This document shows positions 7,709-16,914 of a stretch of 64,000 bases of DNA, piece after piece. The notes under the pieces are model-generated. The model was not told where the DNA came from. It saw only the letters and a program-made list of their open reading frames with translations, and ran no database searches. Each line of letters begins with the position of its first letter. The stretch's first letter is position 1. Made by a program: the position numbers and the translations under genes. Source of the stretch: Geomonas silvestris (GTDB lineage: Bacteria > Desulfobacterota > Desulfuromonadia > Geobacterales > Geobacteraceae); assembly GCF_014193515.1 (NCBI RefSeq), contig NZ_BLXX01000014.1, positions 1-64,000 of the forward strand. The letters run 5' to 3'.

Positions 7709-8908
7709 ATGAAGTACGTTGTGCTGCTGGGCGACGGCATGTCGGACCAGCCGATAAAAACTTTGGACGGGAAGACTCCGCTGCAGGCGGCGAAGACCCC
7801 GAATATGGATTTCATGGCGCGCCGCGGTACCCTCGGCCTCGCCCAGACGGTTCCCCAGGGCTACCCGCCGGGATCCGACGTCGCGAACCTCTCGATGTTC
7901 GGCTATAACCCGGTCGAGTGCTACACGGGGCGCTCGCCGCTGGAAGCTGCCAGCATGGGCGTTTCGCTGGGCCCCGACGATGTCGCCTTCCGGATCAACC
8001 TGGTGAACCTCGATGCCCGTGCCGGCCGGCTCACCATGAACGACTACTCGGCAGGGCACATCTCCACTGCCGACGGCCGCGAGCTGGTTGAGGAGCTGCA
8101 GCGTCAGCTGGGTAACGACGAATTCTCCTTCCACCCCGGGGTGAGCTACCGGCACCTTTTGGTCTGGCACGGCGGCAACACCCAGATCAAGGCAACCCCT
8201 CCGCACGACATCACCGGTCAGGACGTCATCATGCACTTCCCAAAGGGGGAAGGGGCCGAGAAGCTCATCGAGCTTATGAACAGCTCGCAGCTCATCTTTA
8301 ACAACCACCCGCAGTACAAGCGGCGCCTCGCGGCCGGCGAAACGCCGGCCAACTCGATCTGGCCCTGGGGGCTGGGGAAGGCGCCCGCCATGGCGAACTA
8401 CCGGGATAAGTTCGGGCTCTCCGGCGCGGTCATTTCGGCTGTCGACCTCATCAAGGGGATCGGGGTTTATGCCGGTCTGGATATCATCGAAGTCCCCGGC
8501 GCTACCGGCTACCTGGACACCAATTTCGCTGGAAAGGCCTCTGCCGCCGTTGAGGCGCTGAAAGAGCGCGACTTCGTATTCGTACACGTGGAGGCGCCCG
8601 ACGAGGCCTCGCACTCCGGAAAACTCGCCGATAAGCTGAAGGCGATCGAACTCTTCGACGAGCTGATCGTCGGGCCGGTCCTCGAAGGGCTCAAACAGTT
8701 CGGCGAGTACCGCGTCCTCTGCGCCCCGGACCACCCGACGCCGCTCGCGCTCATGACCCACACCTCCGATGCCGTCCCGTTCGTGATCTACAGCGGGGAA
8801 GAGGCCGAAAAACCGGGTGTCGCGGGCTACGACGAGATCTCCGCGAAGGGGACCGGCGTTCATGTCGCCGAAGGGTTCCGCCTCATGGAGCAACTGCTGG
8901 GGCGGTAA
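7709..8908 (+). CDS. apgM: Cofactor-independent phosphoglycerate mutase, ApgM/TIGR02535 type
   Basis: Alkaline-phosphatase-fold enzyme of the archaeal-type 2,3-bisphosphoglycerate-independent mutase group, interconverting 3- and 2-phosphoglycerate. The opening YVVLLGDGMSDQP carries the first metal Asp. PPGSDVANLSMFGYNP holds the catalytic Ser, YTGRSPLEAASMGV and DVAFRINLVN are family blocks, and HVEAPDEASHSG, APDHPTPL and THTSDAVPFVI supply the remaining metal ligands. At 399 residues it fits the bacterial branch (TIGR02535) that was once proposed to be a homoserine kinase; nothing here decides between the two roles, and no threonine genes are adjacent. RBS GGACAAGAGGA precedes the ATG. Confidence 0.85.
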   Translation: MKYVVLLGDGMSDQPIKTLDGKTPLQAAKTPNMDFMARRGTLGLAQTVPQGYPPGSDVANLSMFGYNPVECYTGRSPLEAASMGVSLGPDDVAFRINLVNLDARAGRLTMNDYSAGHISTADGRELVEELQRQLGNDEFSFHPGVSYRHLLVWHGGNTQIKATPPHDITGQDVIMHFPKGEGAEKLIELMNSSQLIFNNHPQYKRRLAAGETPANSIWPWGLGKAPAMANYRDKFGLSGAVISAVDLIKGIGVYAGLDIIEVPGATGYLDTNFAGKASAAVEALKERDFVFVHVEAPDEASHSGKLADKLKAIELFDELIVGPVLEGLKQFGEYRVLCAPDHPTPLALMTHTSDAVPFVIYSGEEAEKPGVAGYDEISAKGTGVHVAEGFRLMEQLLGR

Positions 8909-8937
8909 GAGCCGCTGTAACTTTGGGTAGTTGTGAA

Positions 8938-8964
8938 GGGGCGGACCATGTGTTCGCCCCTTGT
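8938..8964 (+). terminator. Stem-loop after apgM
   Basis: AAGGGGCG (8938-8945) pairs perfectly with CGCCCCTT (8957-8964). The T-rich tail is weak (GTATTTGG), so this is a candidate terminator or 3' stabilising hairpin. Confidence 0.5.
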
Positions 8965-9042
8965 ATTTGGATCCCTTTCTGGGTGACATTTCGGTTCTCT
9001 GCAATTTAATTAGCACCGCCCGCCTCTACTCCCACATTCCCG

Positions 9043-9090
9043 TTGACAAGTTGTCTACGACACGTTTAAATTGCGTTTTCAATTAAAACG
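9043..9090 (+). promoter_or_regulatory. Promoter with two palindromes upstream of the aminotransferase
   Basis: TTGACA (9043-9048), 17-nt spacer, TTAAAT (9066-9071). Overlapping the -35 is GACAA-G-TTGTC (9045-9055). Just after the -10, over the expected start point, is CGTTTT-CAATT-AAAACG (9074-9090). Both are positioned like repressor operators. GTTGTC recurs at 9090-9095. Confidence 0.6.
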
Positions 9091-9147
9091 TTGTCCAACT
9101 AGGTACTAACCTTCGCAATAATCAATCACTTCACCAGGAGGAACTAC

Positions 9148-10452
9148 ATGAACCCGTTGGCCGCAGAACTGAACGAGGCTCTTGCCCAGCACAGCCCGCA
9201 CGTGCTGGAAATGCTGTCCGATCTCGGTAAAAACCTCTTCTTCCCCAAGGGTATCCTGACCCAGTCGGCGGAAGCCAAGGAAAAGGCCCACAAATTCAAC
9301 GCCACCATCGGTATTGCCACCGAGAACGGCGGCCCGATGTACCTCTCCTGCATCCAGGACAAGCTCTCCGGCTTCGATCCCAAGGACATCTTCCCCTACG
9401 CGCCGCCGGCGGGAAAGCCGGAGCTGCGGAGCCTCTGGAGGGAGAAGCAGCTGCGCGAGAACCCGAGCCAGCTCGGGAAGCATTTCAGCAACCCGATCGT
9501 CACCAACGCGCTGACCCACGGCCTCTCCATCGTCGCCGACATGTTCATCGACAAGGGTGACCACCTGATCCTGCCGGATATGCTCTGGGGCAACTACAAC
9601 CTGACCTTCACTACCTGCTGCGGCGCCATCGTGAAGAAGCACCCGACCTTCACCGTGACCGGGGGCTACGACATCGACGCCTTCAAGACGACCCTGCAGA
9701 ACTCCGCGGAAGAGAAGGGGAAGGTGGTTGTACTCCTTAACTTCCCGAACAACCCGAGCGGCTACACCCCGACTGTTGCCGAGGGCGAGGCGCTGGTTGC
9801 CGCCATCAAGGAAGTCGCCGAGGGGGGCTGCAACGTGGTCGCCATCACCGACGACGCCTACTTCGGCCTCTTCTACGAGGACAGCCTGAAGGAGTCCCTG
9901 TTCGGCAAACTGGCCAACCTGCACCCGCGCATCCTGGCCATTAAGCTGGACGGCGCTACCAAGGAAGAGTTCGTCTGGGGCTTTCGTACCGGCTTCATCA
10001 CCTTCGCCGACGGCAACGACTACGAGAACGCGCCGGTGATGAACTCGCTCGAGAAAAAGGCGATGGGGATCATCCGCGCCCGCATCTCCAACTGCCCGCA
10101 CCCGTCGCAGACCTTCGTCATCGAGGCGCTCCGCTCGCCCGACTTCCTGAAGCAGAAGGAAGAGAAGTTCCAGATCATGAAAGGGCGCGCGCTGAAGACC
10201 AAGGAAGTCCTGAACAGCGGTAAGTACGAGAAGGCCTGGGATTACTACCCGTTCAACTCCGGCTACTTCATGTGCCTGAAGCTTAAGGCGGTCGAGGCCG
10301 AGAAGCTGCGCCTGCACCTCCTGGACAAGTACGGCGTCGGTGCCATCTCGACTGCGAAGCACGACCTGAGGATTGCCTTCTCCTGCATCGCCGAGAAGGA
10401 CATCCCGGAACTGTTCGACATCATCTACAAGGCGGTTCAGGACCTGGCGTAA
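9148..10452 (+). CDS. PLP-dependent aminotransferase, class I/II fold
   Basis: Fold-type I aminotransferase of 434 residues. The cofactor-binding blocks are present: NFPNNPSGYTP (substrate/PLP Asn), AITDDAYFGLFYED (PLP Asp), and the Lys/Arg block DGATKEEFVWGFRTGFITF with the Schiff-base Lys. The substrate is not evident; the long N-terminal part (KGILTQSAEAKEKAHKFNAT) and YLSCIQDKL are not those of classic AspC or HisC, so only a class call is safe. A clear ribosome site (CAGGAGG) precedes the ATG, and the gene has its own promoter and terminator. Confidence 0.88.
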   Translation: MNPLAAELNEALAQHSPHVLEMLSDLGKNLFFPKGILTQSAEAKEKAHKFNATIGIATENGGPMYLSCIQDKLSGFDPKDIFPYAPPAGKPELRSLWREKQLRENPSQLGKHFSNPIVTNALTHGLSIVADMFIDKGDHLILPDMLWGNYNLTFTTCCGAIVKKHPTFTVTGGYDIDAFKTTLQNSAEEKGKVVVLLNFPNNPSGYTPTVAEGEALVAAIKEVAEGGCNVVAITDDAYFGLFYEDSLKESLFGKLANLHPRILAIKLDGATKEEFVWGFRTGFITFADGNDYENAPVMNSLEKKAMGIIRARISNCPHPSQTFVIEALRSPDFLKQKEEKFQIMKGRALKTKEVLNSGKYEKAWDYYPFNSGYFMCLKLKAVEAEKLRLHLLDKYGVGAISTAKHDLRIAFSCIAEKDIPELFDIIYKAVQDLA

Positions 10453-10472
10453 GGTCCGCGCTCCCCCAAAGT

Positions 10473-10507
10473 AAAAGCCCCTGTCCAGTTCTGGACAGGG
10501 GCTTTTT
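10473..10507 (+). terminator. Rho-independent terminator after the aminotransferase gene
   Basis: AAAAGCCCCTGTCCAG pairs with CTGGACAGGGGCTTTT around a 2-nt loop, ending in six Ts. Confidence 0.92.
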
Positions 10508-10540
10508 TCATGGCTGATCGTGGCTTTCCGAGGGATAGAT

Positions 10541-10573
10541 CCGTGGGGGGCGAATGATTATTCGCCCCCACGG
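10541..10573. repeat. Extragenic palindrome (GGGCGAA-N6-TTCGCCC type)
   Basis: CCGTGGGGGGCGAA (10541-10554), loop TGATTA, then TTCGCCCCCACGG (10561-10573), with one bulged G. It lies between two terminators in the convergent gap and has no T-run. It looks like a dispersed extragenic palindrome. Confidence 0.7.
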
Positions 10574-10615
10574 TTGCATTACTGGTACGGTGGCGAGCCG
10601 GTTACCCGGGGCAAC

Positions 10616-10648
10616 AAAAGGCCCATCGGATTTCCCGATGGGCCTTTT
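10616..10648 (-). terminator. Bidirectional terminator serving lepB
   Basis: AAAAGGCCCATCGG pairs with CCGATGGGCCTTTT. T-runs lie on both sides, so it can stop lepB transcription on the minus strand as well as read-through from the plus strand. Confidence 0.8.
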
Positions 10649-10678
10649 GTCAACCTCAACCTTTAACCTCAACCTCTT

Positions 10679-11344
10679 CTAGTTTATGAGCTTCCCGATG
10701 GAGTTGAAGCGGACGCGGAACTTGTCCTTGTCCCAGGACCAGTACTTGATGAAGGCGAGCCCCTTGATGGCGTCCTTGCCTACGAAGCCCCAGAAACGGC
10801 TGTCGTAGGAGCGGTCCCGGTTGTCGCCCATCACGAAGTAGGAGTTGGGCGGGACCACCACGGCGTCCTTGTTGTCGCGCGGGTTGGCCTCCTTGGGGAT
10901 CTCTTCGTTCTCCTTGTGGATCTCGTGCGGGTTCGCGTAGAGCTTGCCGTTCACGTAGACCCGCTTGTGCTTCACCTCGACCGTGTCCCCGGGGACGCCG
11001 ACCACCCGCTTGATGAAGTCCTTGGAAGGATCCTCAGGGTACTCGAAGACGATCACGTCGCCCTGGCGCGGGTCGCGCAGCTTGACGATGCGGGTGTTGG
11101 TGAAGGGGAGCTTCGCCCCGTAGATGAATTTGTTGACCAGGATGTGGTCGCCGATGGCCAGGGTGTCCTCCATGGAGCCGGAGGGGATCTTGAATGCCTG
11201 TACGATGAAGGTGCGGATCACCAGCGCGAGCAGGATGGCAATAGCGATCGATTCGGCGTACTCCCGAACGATATGTTTGCCCTGTGCAGCCTTGGGTGCC
11301 TTCGCAGTTTCGTTTTCGCTTGCGACGTTCTTCAAATCTTCCAT
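10679..11344 (-). CDS. lepB: Signal peptidase I
   Basis: Membrane-anchored serine protease (S26) that removes signal peptides of Sec and Tat substrates. One N-terminal membrane helix (residues ~32-50) precedes the catalytic block PSGSMEDTLAIGDHILVNKF with the nucleophile Ser in box B. The general-base Lys is in DFIKRVVGVPGD (box D), and box E reads FVMGDNRDRSYDSRFWG. The charged N-terminal 25 residues are cytoplasmic. The length of 221 residues is normal. It follows lepA by 52 nt, the classic lepA-lepB order. Confidence 0.96.
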   Translation of the reverse strand: MEDLKNVASENETAKAPKAAQGKHIVREYAESIAIAILLALVIRTFIVQAFKIPSGSMEDTLAIGDHILVNKFIYGAKLPFTNTRIVKLRDPRQGDVIVFEYPEDPSKDFIKRVVGVPGDTVEVKHKRVYVNGKLYANPHEIHKENEEIPKEANPRDNKDAVVVPPNSYFVMGDNRDRSYDSRFWGFVGKDAIKGLAFIKYWSWDKDKFRVRFNSIGKLIN

Positions 11345-11396
11345 TACCAGTTGTTCCCCTTTGTGAGTTGGAGGGCGTCAGCCATCCGAAAGTGGG

Positions 11397-13196
11397 CTAT
11401 CCTTCAACCTTCAGAATCGCCAGGAACGCCTCTTGGGGGAGTTCCACGTTGCCGACGTTCTTCATGCGTTTCTTGCCTTCCTTCTGCTTTTCCAACAGCT
11501 TGCGCTTACGGGTGATGTCGCCGCCGTAGCACTTGGCGAGGACGTCTTTTCTCAGTGCCTTCACGGTCTCGCGCGCGATGACCTTGGCGCCCACCGCCGC
11601 CTGGATGGCGATCTCGAACATTTGGCGCGGGATGAGCTCCTTCATCTTGGAGACCAGTTCCCGGCCGCGGTAGTAGGCCTTGTCCTTGTGGATGATGAGG
11701 GACAGGGCGTCCACCACTTCGCCGTTGATCATGATGTTGAGGCGCACCAGGTCGCTTTGACGGTAGTCGAGCATCTCGTAGTCGAGCGAGGCGTACCCCT
11801 TGGTGATCGATTTCAGGCGATCGTAGAAGTCGAGCACCACCTCGTTCAAGGGGAGCTCGTAGACCACCATGACGCGGGTGGGGGTCAGGTACTTGATCTC
11901 GCGCTGCACCCCGCGCTTCTCCTCGCAAAGGGCCAGGATCCCGCCCACGAAGTCGTTGGGCACGTGGATGGAGGCGAGGATGAAGGGCTCCTCCAGGTAG
12001 GCGATCTCCTGGACCGGCGGGAGCTGGTTCGCGCTTTGGATCTGGGTCATGCTGCTGTCGGGGTGGTGCACGTTGTAGACAACCGTCGGGGCTGTGGTGA
12101 TGAGTTCAAGGTTGAACTCGCGTTCCAGGCGCTCCTGGATGATCTCCATGTGAAGCAGACCCAAAAAGCCGCAGCGGAAGCCGAAGCCCAGCGCCAGTGA
12201 GGTCTCAGGGTCATAGGAGAAGGAGGAGTCGTTCAGTTTCAGCTTGGCAAGCGCGTCGCGCAGCTGCTCGTACTGCGAGGTGTCGATCGGGTAGAGCCCC
12301 GAGAACACCATCGGCTTCACTTCCTTGTAGCCGGGGAGGGCGGCATCGCAGGGGTTGTGCAAAAGCGTCACGGTGTCGCCGACCTTGGCGTCGGCCACCT
12401 CGCGGATGCCGGCGATGATGAAACCGACCTCGCCCGCGCTGAGCCCCTGGACCTCGCGCATCTCGGGAGAGAAGACGCCGGCCTTCAGGACCTCGTAGCT
12501 GCGCCGGTTCGACATGAGCTGGATCTTGTCGCCCTTTTTAACGGTGCCGTCCACGATGCGCACCAGGATGATGACACCCTGGTACTGGTCGTACCACGAG
12601 TCGAAGAGGAGCGCCTTCAACGGCTTGTCCGGTTCGCCCTGCGGCGGCGGGATCTTCTTGACGATCTCCTCGAGGATCTCCTTGGTGCCGATCCCTTCTT
12701 TGGCGCTGGCGAGCACCGCGTCGTGGGTGTCGAGACCGATGATCTCCTCGATCTCCTGCTTGACGCGCTCGGGCTCGGCGGCGGGAAGGTCGATCTTGTT
12801 CAGGACCACGAACACTTCGAGATCGGCGTCGAGGGCCAGGTACACGTTGGCAAGCGTCTGCGCCTCGACACCCTGGGAGGCGTCCACGACCAGGAGCCCC
12901 CCCTCGCAGGCGGTGAGGGAGCGGGAGACCTCGTAGGTGAAGTCGACATGGCCCGGAGTGTCGATGAGGTTCAGGACGTAATCCTTGCCGTCATCGGCGC
13001 GGTAGTTGAGTCGAACGGTTTGCGCCTTGATGGTGATGCCGCGCTCGCGCTCCAGGTCCATCTTGTCGAGGAACTGGTCCTGCTTGTCCCGGGCGCTCAG
13101 CGTGCCGGTGAACTCGAGGAGGCGATCAGCGATGGTGGATTTGCCGTGGTCGATATGGGCGATGATCGAGAAGTTGCGAATGTGCGATAGTACCAT
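11397..13196 (-). CDS. lepA: Elongation factor 4 (back-translocating ribosomal GTPase)
   Basis: Translational GTPase that acts on stalled or mistranslocated ribosomes. The G domain begins [16 protein letters not shown] (P loop), then [14 protein letters not shown] (switch I), DTPGHVDF (G3) and NKIDLP (G4). Domain II, EF-G-like domains III and V, and the LepA-specific C-terminal domain ([20 protein letters not shown] onward) follow. The start at 13196 (MVLSHIRNF) gives 599 residues, the usual size; the frame stays open 16 codons further upstream without family sequence. Confidence 0.97.
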   Translation of the reverse strand: MVLSHIRNFSIIAHIDHGKSTIADRLLEFTGTLSARDKQDQFLDKMDLERERGITIKAQTVRLNYRADDGKDYVLNLIDTPGHVDFTYEVSRSLTACEGGLLVVDASQGVEAQTLANVYLALDADLEVFVVLNKIDLPAAEPERVKQEIEEIIGLDTHDAVLASAKEGIGTKEILEEIVKKIPPPQGEPDKPLKALLFDSWYDQYQGVIILVRIVDGTVKKGDKIQLMSNRRSYEVLKAGVFSPEMREVQGLSAGEVGFIIAGIREVADAKVGDTVTLLHNPCDAALPGYKEVKPMVFSGLYPIDTSQYEQLRDALAKLKLNDSSFSYDPETSLALGFGFRCGFLGLLHMEIIQERLEREFNLELITTAPTVVYNVHHPDSSMTQIQSANQLPPVQEIAYLEEPFILASIHVPNDFVGGILALCEEKRGVQREIKYLTPTRVMVVYELPLNEVVLDFYDRLKSITKGYASLDYEMLDYRQSDLVRLNIMINGEVVDALSLIIHKDKAYYRGRELVSKMKELIPRQMFEIAIQAAVGAKVIARETVKALRKDVLAKCYGGDITRKRKLLEKQKEGKKRMKNVGNVELPQEAFLAILKVEG

Positions 13197-13266
13197 ATTG
13201 TCCTTTATCAAGGGGAGGTTAACTAATGAATGATATAGGAGCAACAGGTGAAAGTAAAGGGATTTC

Positions 13267-13470
13267 TCAACGCTTGGAGGCTGTTGGTGGGGTTGTATTC
13301 GCGCTGTGCGGACCGCGCACGCCGTGCGCCAAGAGGAGGTCTTCCTCCCATGAATTCTGGTTCGGCTCGGTTCTTAACAGCCATTCCTGCAGGGTCGTCT
13401 TGAAAGCGCGCAGGAAGAACCGAACCGTGACCAGTACCGCGTAGCCGATGATGAGCGATTCGAGTCTCAT
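13267..13470 (-). CDS. Possible small membrane protein, unknown
   Basis: A 67-residue frame beginning [14 protein letters not shown] with a GAGGG ribosome site 5 nt before the ATG. Residues ~5-20 could form one membrane helix, followed by a basic and then an acidic stretch ([10 protein letters not shown]). The C-terminal third is low-complexity. No family is recognised. The frame stays open further upstream to 13686 but that part reads like non-coding sequence. Treat as hypothetical. Confidence 0.3.
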   Translation of the reverse strand: MRLESLIIGYAVLVTVRFFLRAFKTTLQEWLLRTEPNQNSWEEDLLLAHGVRGPHSANTTPPTASKR

Positions 13471-13690
13471 AGTACCCTCGCCGGGAAGCCGCTTCTCCCG
13501 CGGTTGGTGTGCCCGGAGGCGCTGAAAACCATTGCCCGGAATCCGGGAGGTTGCCGTCAGCTCAGGCCGCAATCTGTAGACCTTTTCGACCCGTTGAGTG
13601 ATTTCTTGAATCTCGATTCCGGTCGGGGCTCTCGACACGGCAGCGGAGCTGCCCTTTTCCCGGGCGGCCTCGAGGCTGCTCGACAAGTGA

Positions 13691-13740
13691 CCGGCGCCAG
13701 AGCATTGAGGGCGTTGCCCCCCGGACCACTCTGGCGCCGG
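13691..13740 (-). terminator. Stem-loop after the chemotaxis receptor gene
   Basis: Perfect 12-bp inverted repeat CCGGCGCCAGAG (13691-13702) and CTCTGGCGCCGG (13729-13740), starting 9 nt after the receptor stop codon. The loop is 26 nt and there is no T-run, so it may protect the 3' end rather than terminate. Confidence 0.55.
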
Positions 13741-13749
13741 AGGGTTAAC

Positions 13750-15393
13750 TCAGGCGAGCTTGAACTGTCCCACCAGGGCGTGCAGTTCATCGGCCAGCCG
13801 GGCGAGTTCACTGGCGGCCCCCGCCGAGGTCTGCGCTCCGCGGGAGGTTTCGTGCACCACCTCGGTGATCTGCTGCAGGTTCTGGGTGATCTCGCCGGTG
13901 GTGGCGGTCTGCTCCTCGGCAGATGTGGCGATCTGGCTAACCTGGAGGGTGACCTCGTTGATCTGGTTCAGGATCTCCTTGAGTGAGTCCCCTGATTTGG
14001 CGGCCTCGCGGGTGCCGTTTTCCACCTCCCGCACCCCGGCCTCCATGCTATTTACCGCCTGGCGGGTTTCGCTCTGGATCGCGCCGATCATCTGGGAGAC
14101 CTGGCTCGTGGCGCGCGCGGTGCGCTCTGCCAGGGCGCGCACCTCGTCGGCGACCACGGCAAACCCGCGTCCCTGCTCGCCGGCGCGCGCCGCTTCGATG
14201 GCTGCATTGAGGGCCAGGAGGTTGGTCTGGTCGGCAATGTCCTGGATGGTCGCCACGATCTCGCCGATCTGGTCGCTGCGCTCCCCGAGTCCCGCGACGG
14301 TACCCGCAGAGGTCCTGACTTGATCCGCGATCCGCTCCATGACCTGGACGGTCTGCTGCACGACCCGCGCGCCTCCTTCGGCGCTGTGGTTGGCGATGTC
14401 GCTGCTGTCGGCGGCGTGTTGGCAGTTAATGGCGATCTCCGAGGAGGTGGCGGCCATCTCCTCGCTGGCGGTCGCGACGGTTCCCGCCTGGGCGGCCAGT
14501 TCCTCGGCACTTGTGGCGATATGCTGGGCGGTGTTCTGCAATTCGCCCGCAGCCGCAGCTACCTCCACGCTGTTTCTGGCTACCTGTTCCATGATCCCCT
14601 GCAGCCGCCCGGCCATTTCGTTCACCTCTCCGGCCAAAAGCCCCATCTCGTCCCGGCTTTTGATGCCGGAACGCGCGGTAAGGTCCCCGTCGGCCACCTG
14701 CGCGAGGGTGTCGAATACCATCTTCAAAGGCGTGCTGATCGATTTGGCGATCAGGGTGCCGATGATCACCATGAAAAGCCCCGCTATTGCAGCTAAAACG
14801 ATGAGAACCACCCGGGATCTCTGGTAGTTGGCCAGGTCCTCCTGGTACGTTTTCGCCGCCTCGTCGACGTTCATCTTGACCAGGTCGGCAATCGCCTGCA
14901 CCGGCTTCGCGCCGAGCGGCGCCACGGTTTCCGTGGCGAACTTGACGGCCTCCGCACGCTTTTGGGGGATCCCCGCGCTGGCGATCGTCATCTGTTCAAG
15001 TTTCGCGGCCTCTTTCCAGTAGTCGGCGATCCCCTGGCTGAAGGCGCCGATGAGTTCCTTTTCCTTGGTGCTGAGATCCTCTTTTTGGAACTTCGCTATC
15101 CCCTCTTCGATAGCTTGCCGGCGTTTGGCTGTATCTGCCGCCTTCTCCTTGAGTCGGTCCGGGGCCTCCAACACCATCATGTAGACCAGGTTCAGACGTA
15201 TCGCGCTCAGGCTGAATTTGAGGTCGTTGAGCAGGGCTACGTGCCGCACTGCGGTACTCATATCCTCTTCGTTTCCAGCCATGTGGTGCATCTTGACAAG
15301 GCCTGTGGCCATCATGAGAACCAGGGACAACGTGGCGAGAGCTACCAGTACCATGGTCTTGGTCTGGACCTTGAGGTTCATCCAAATACTCAT
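13750..15393 (-). CDS. Methyl-accepting chemotaxis protein
   Basis: Transmembrane chemoreceptor of 547 residues. TM1 is at ~12-31, and the ~160-residue periplasmic part is helical and looks like a four-helix-bundle sensor. TM2 at ~190-212 leads to a HAMP domain ([26 protein letters not shown]) and the signalling domain. The hairpin tip [34 protein letters not shown] is the CheA/CheW-binding core. Gln/Glu-rich helices on either side carry candidate methylation sites. The ligand is unknown. A FliA-like promoter lies just upstream and the ribosome site is GGAGG. It is a single-gene unit. Confidence 0.95.
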   Translation of the reverse strand: MSIWMNLKVQTKTMVLVALATLSLVLMMATGLVKMHHMAGNEEDMSTAVRHVALLNDLKFSLSAIRLNLVYMMVLEAPDRLKEKAADTAKRRQAIEEGIAKFQKEDLSTKEKELIGAFSQGIADYWKEAAKLEQMTIASAGIPQKRAEAVKFATETVAPLGAKPVQAIADLVKMNVDEAAKTYQEDLANYQRSRVVLIVLAAIAGLFMVIIGTLIAKSISTPLKMVFDTLAQVADGDLTARSGIKSRDEMGLLAGEVNEMAGRLQGIMEQVARNSVEVAAAAGELQNTAQHIATSAEELAAQAGTVATASEEMAATSSEIAINCQHAADSSDIANHSAEGGARVVQQTVQVMERIADQVRTSAGTVAGLGERSDQIGEIVATIQDIADQTNLLALNAAIEAARAGEQGRGFAVVADEVRALAERTARATSQVSQMIGAIQSETRQAVNSMEAGVREVENGTREAAKSGDSLKEILNQINEVTLQVSQIATSAEEQTATTGEITQNLQQITEVVHETSRGAQTSAGAASELARLADELHALVGQFKLA

Positions 15394-15431
15394 GCAATTC
15401 CTCCGTAAGTGAACTGTTGGTTTCTGTAAGA

Positions 15432-15459
15432 TTATCGGTGATGGCTCGCGCTATCTTTA
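15432..15459 (-). promoter_or_regulatory. FliA (sigma-28)-like promoter of the chemoreceptor gene
   Basis: On the minus strand TAAA, a 16-nt spacer, then ACCGATAA, close to the sigma-28 consensus TAAA-N15-GCCGATAA. The start point would be ~29 nt before the receptor ATG. The 13 nt GATAATCTTACAG (15436-15424) are shared exactly with the cheW upstream region. Confidence 0.6.
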
Positions 15460-15804
15460 ACGATAGTGGGCGGCCTTTTACCCTACATTCCGGTTGGTGG
15501 GATGTAAGAAATGCTGTAGTGGCGCTACCCGCCCTGAGTCTTTCAATGGCGGATCACTAATCAGCACCTGGATGTGCTAGAGTAATCCTCAATGGATCAA
15601 GAACTGTTGAGGCGCGCGAGGCAGCCGATCTTGAGTGGGTGGTATTTACGCCAGGAGCTGGCTCTGTCCGTTGGGATTTGCGGTCGGTTGTGTAGGAAAA
15701 GCAAGGACAGGGCGCCAGGTTGTAACTTCAATGAGCGGTGCTAGAGTAAGCGATGCGCCGGCATCCGCATGAGGATGACCGGCTCCTAAACAGGAGGACG
15801 CGCC
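15460..15804. other. Divergent intergenic region between receptor and cyclodeaminase genes
   Basis: About 345 nt with no gene. It holds a small hairpin candidate AGCAC-CTGGAT-GTGCT near 15562 and, at its end, the strong ribosome site AGGAGG for the GTG at 15805. No convincing sigma-70 promoter for the plus-strand gene was seen. Confidence 0.5.
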
Positions 15805-16908
15805 GTGGCGACAACACACGAGGTGATACCGGAATACACCCCCCCCGATTTCAACCGGCTCGGGCTGGCCCACGCCCCAGTGGTCCAGACCGCCGCAGCC
15901 CCAAAGGACGGGGTCCTGCCCAAAAACTACCACGCCACCTCGAACCACCCAGAGTACGTGCACCTGGGAAACGGCGAGTGGATACTGGCCCGGCAAAGCC
16001 GCATGGACTCGGTGATGGTGCTGCGCGGCCGGGAGCTCGAGGTGGTGGAACCGCGCCGGGTGCGGGCCGGTGACCCGGTGGTGCTGGGGCGCACCGAAAA
16101 CGGCGAAGAGGGGATCTACCTGCACATTTCGGGGTTCGAGCCGCTTTCCGAACACTTCGCCGACAAGTTTTCCTTCAGAAACCGCGGCACCCGCGAGACC
16201 CCGTTCTCCCGCAGCTACGACGAACTCTACCAGGTGCTCAGGCACGACCGCGACACCGGCTACATCGTCTGGGTGCTGGGGCCTGCGGTCGCCTTCGACA
16301 TGGACAGCCGAAGCGCCATGCAGGGGCTCATCGAAAGCGGCTACTGCCACGCCCTGTTGGCGGGAAATGCCCTGGCCACGCACGATCTGGAGGCCGCGCG
16401 CTTCAGGACCGGCCTTGGCCAGGACATCTACACCCAGGCCTTCCAGCCTATGGGGCACTACAACCACCTGGACATCATCAACGAGGTGCGCCAGCGCGGC
16501 AGCATCCCGGCCGCCATCGAGGAGCTGAACCTGCGCGACGGCATCATGTATGCCTGCGAGAAACGGGGGATCCCGTACGTCCTGGCCGGCTCGATCCGGG
16601 ACGACGGGCCGCTTCCCGAGGTGATCGGCGATACCTACCAAGCGCAGGACGCCATGCGGGTTCATGCCAAAATGGCGACCACGGTGATCGCGATGGCGAC
16701 CCAGCTGCACTCCATTGCCTTTGGCAACATGGTTCCCAGCTACCATGTGCTGGACGACGGTACGGTGCGCCCGGTTTTCTTCTACGTGGTCGACATGACG
16801 GAGTTCTGCGTTGACAAGCTCGCCAACCGGGGCTCGGCACAGGCGGTTGCCATCCTGACCAACGCGCAGGATTTCATGGTGAACCTCTGGAACAATCTGA
16901 GGGGGTGA
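15805..16908 (+). CDS. Ornithine cyclodeaminase-like protein (LOR/SDH, TIGR00300-type)
   Basis: A 367-residue protein matching the TIGR00300 family, annotated as LOR/SDH domain protein and, in archaea and cyanobacteria, associated with ornithine cyclodeaminase activity (ornithine to proline plus ammonia). Family blocks seen: DGVLPKNYHATSNHPEYV (~35-52), the NAD-binding stretch GYCHALLAGNALATHDLE (~178-195), GHYNHLDIINEVRQRGSI, PYVLAGSIRDDGPLPEV and LHSIAFGNMVPSY. The ~60 residues before the first block are shorter than in archaeal members. GTG start with AGGAGG. Arginase starts 6 nt downstream, which supports ornithine as substrate. The activity is inferred, not shown. Confidence 0.75.
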   Translation: MATTHEVIPEYTPPDFNRLGLAHAPVVQTAAAPKDGVLPKNYHATSNHPEYVHLGNGEWILARQSRMDSVMVLRGRELEVVEPRRVRAGDPVVLGRTENGEEGIYLHISGFEPLSEHFADKFSFRNRGTRETPFSRSYDELYQVLRHDRDTGYIVWVLGPAVAFDMDSRSAMQGLIESGYCHALLAGNALATHDLEAARFRTGLGQDIYTQAFQPMGHYNHLDIINEVRQRGSIPAAIEELNLRDGIMYACEKRGIPYVLAGSIRDDGPLPEVIGDTYQAQDAMRVHAKMATTVIAMATQLHSIAFGNMVPSYHVLDDGTVRPVFFYVVDMTEFCVDKLANRGSAQAVAILTNAQDFMVNLWNNLRG

Positions 16909-16914
16909 GGGGAC

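Noticed and set aside
7709-8908. Homoserine kinase call for the ApgM-like gene
   Set aside because: The family has been proposed for that role, but no threonine genes are adjacent and the phosphatase-fold motifs fit phosphoglycerate mutase equally well or better.
13471-13686. Upstream extension of the small minus-strand frame to 139 codons
   Set aside because: The extra part shows no coding character; only the 67-residue version has a ribosome site and a possible membrane helix.
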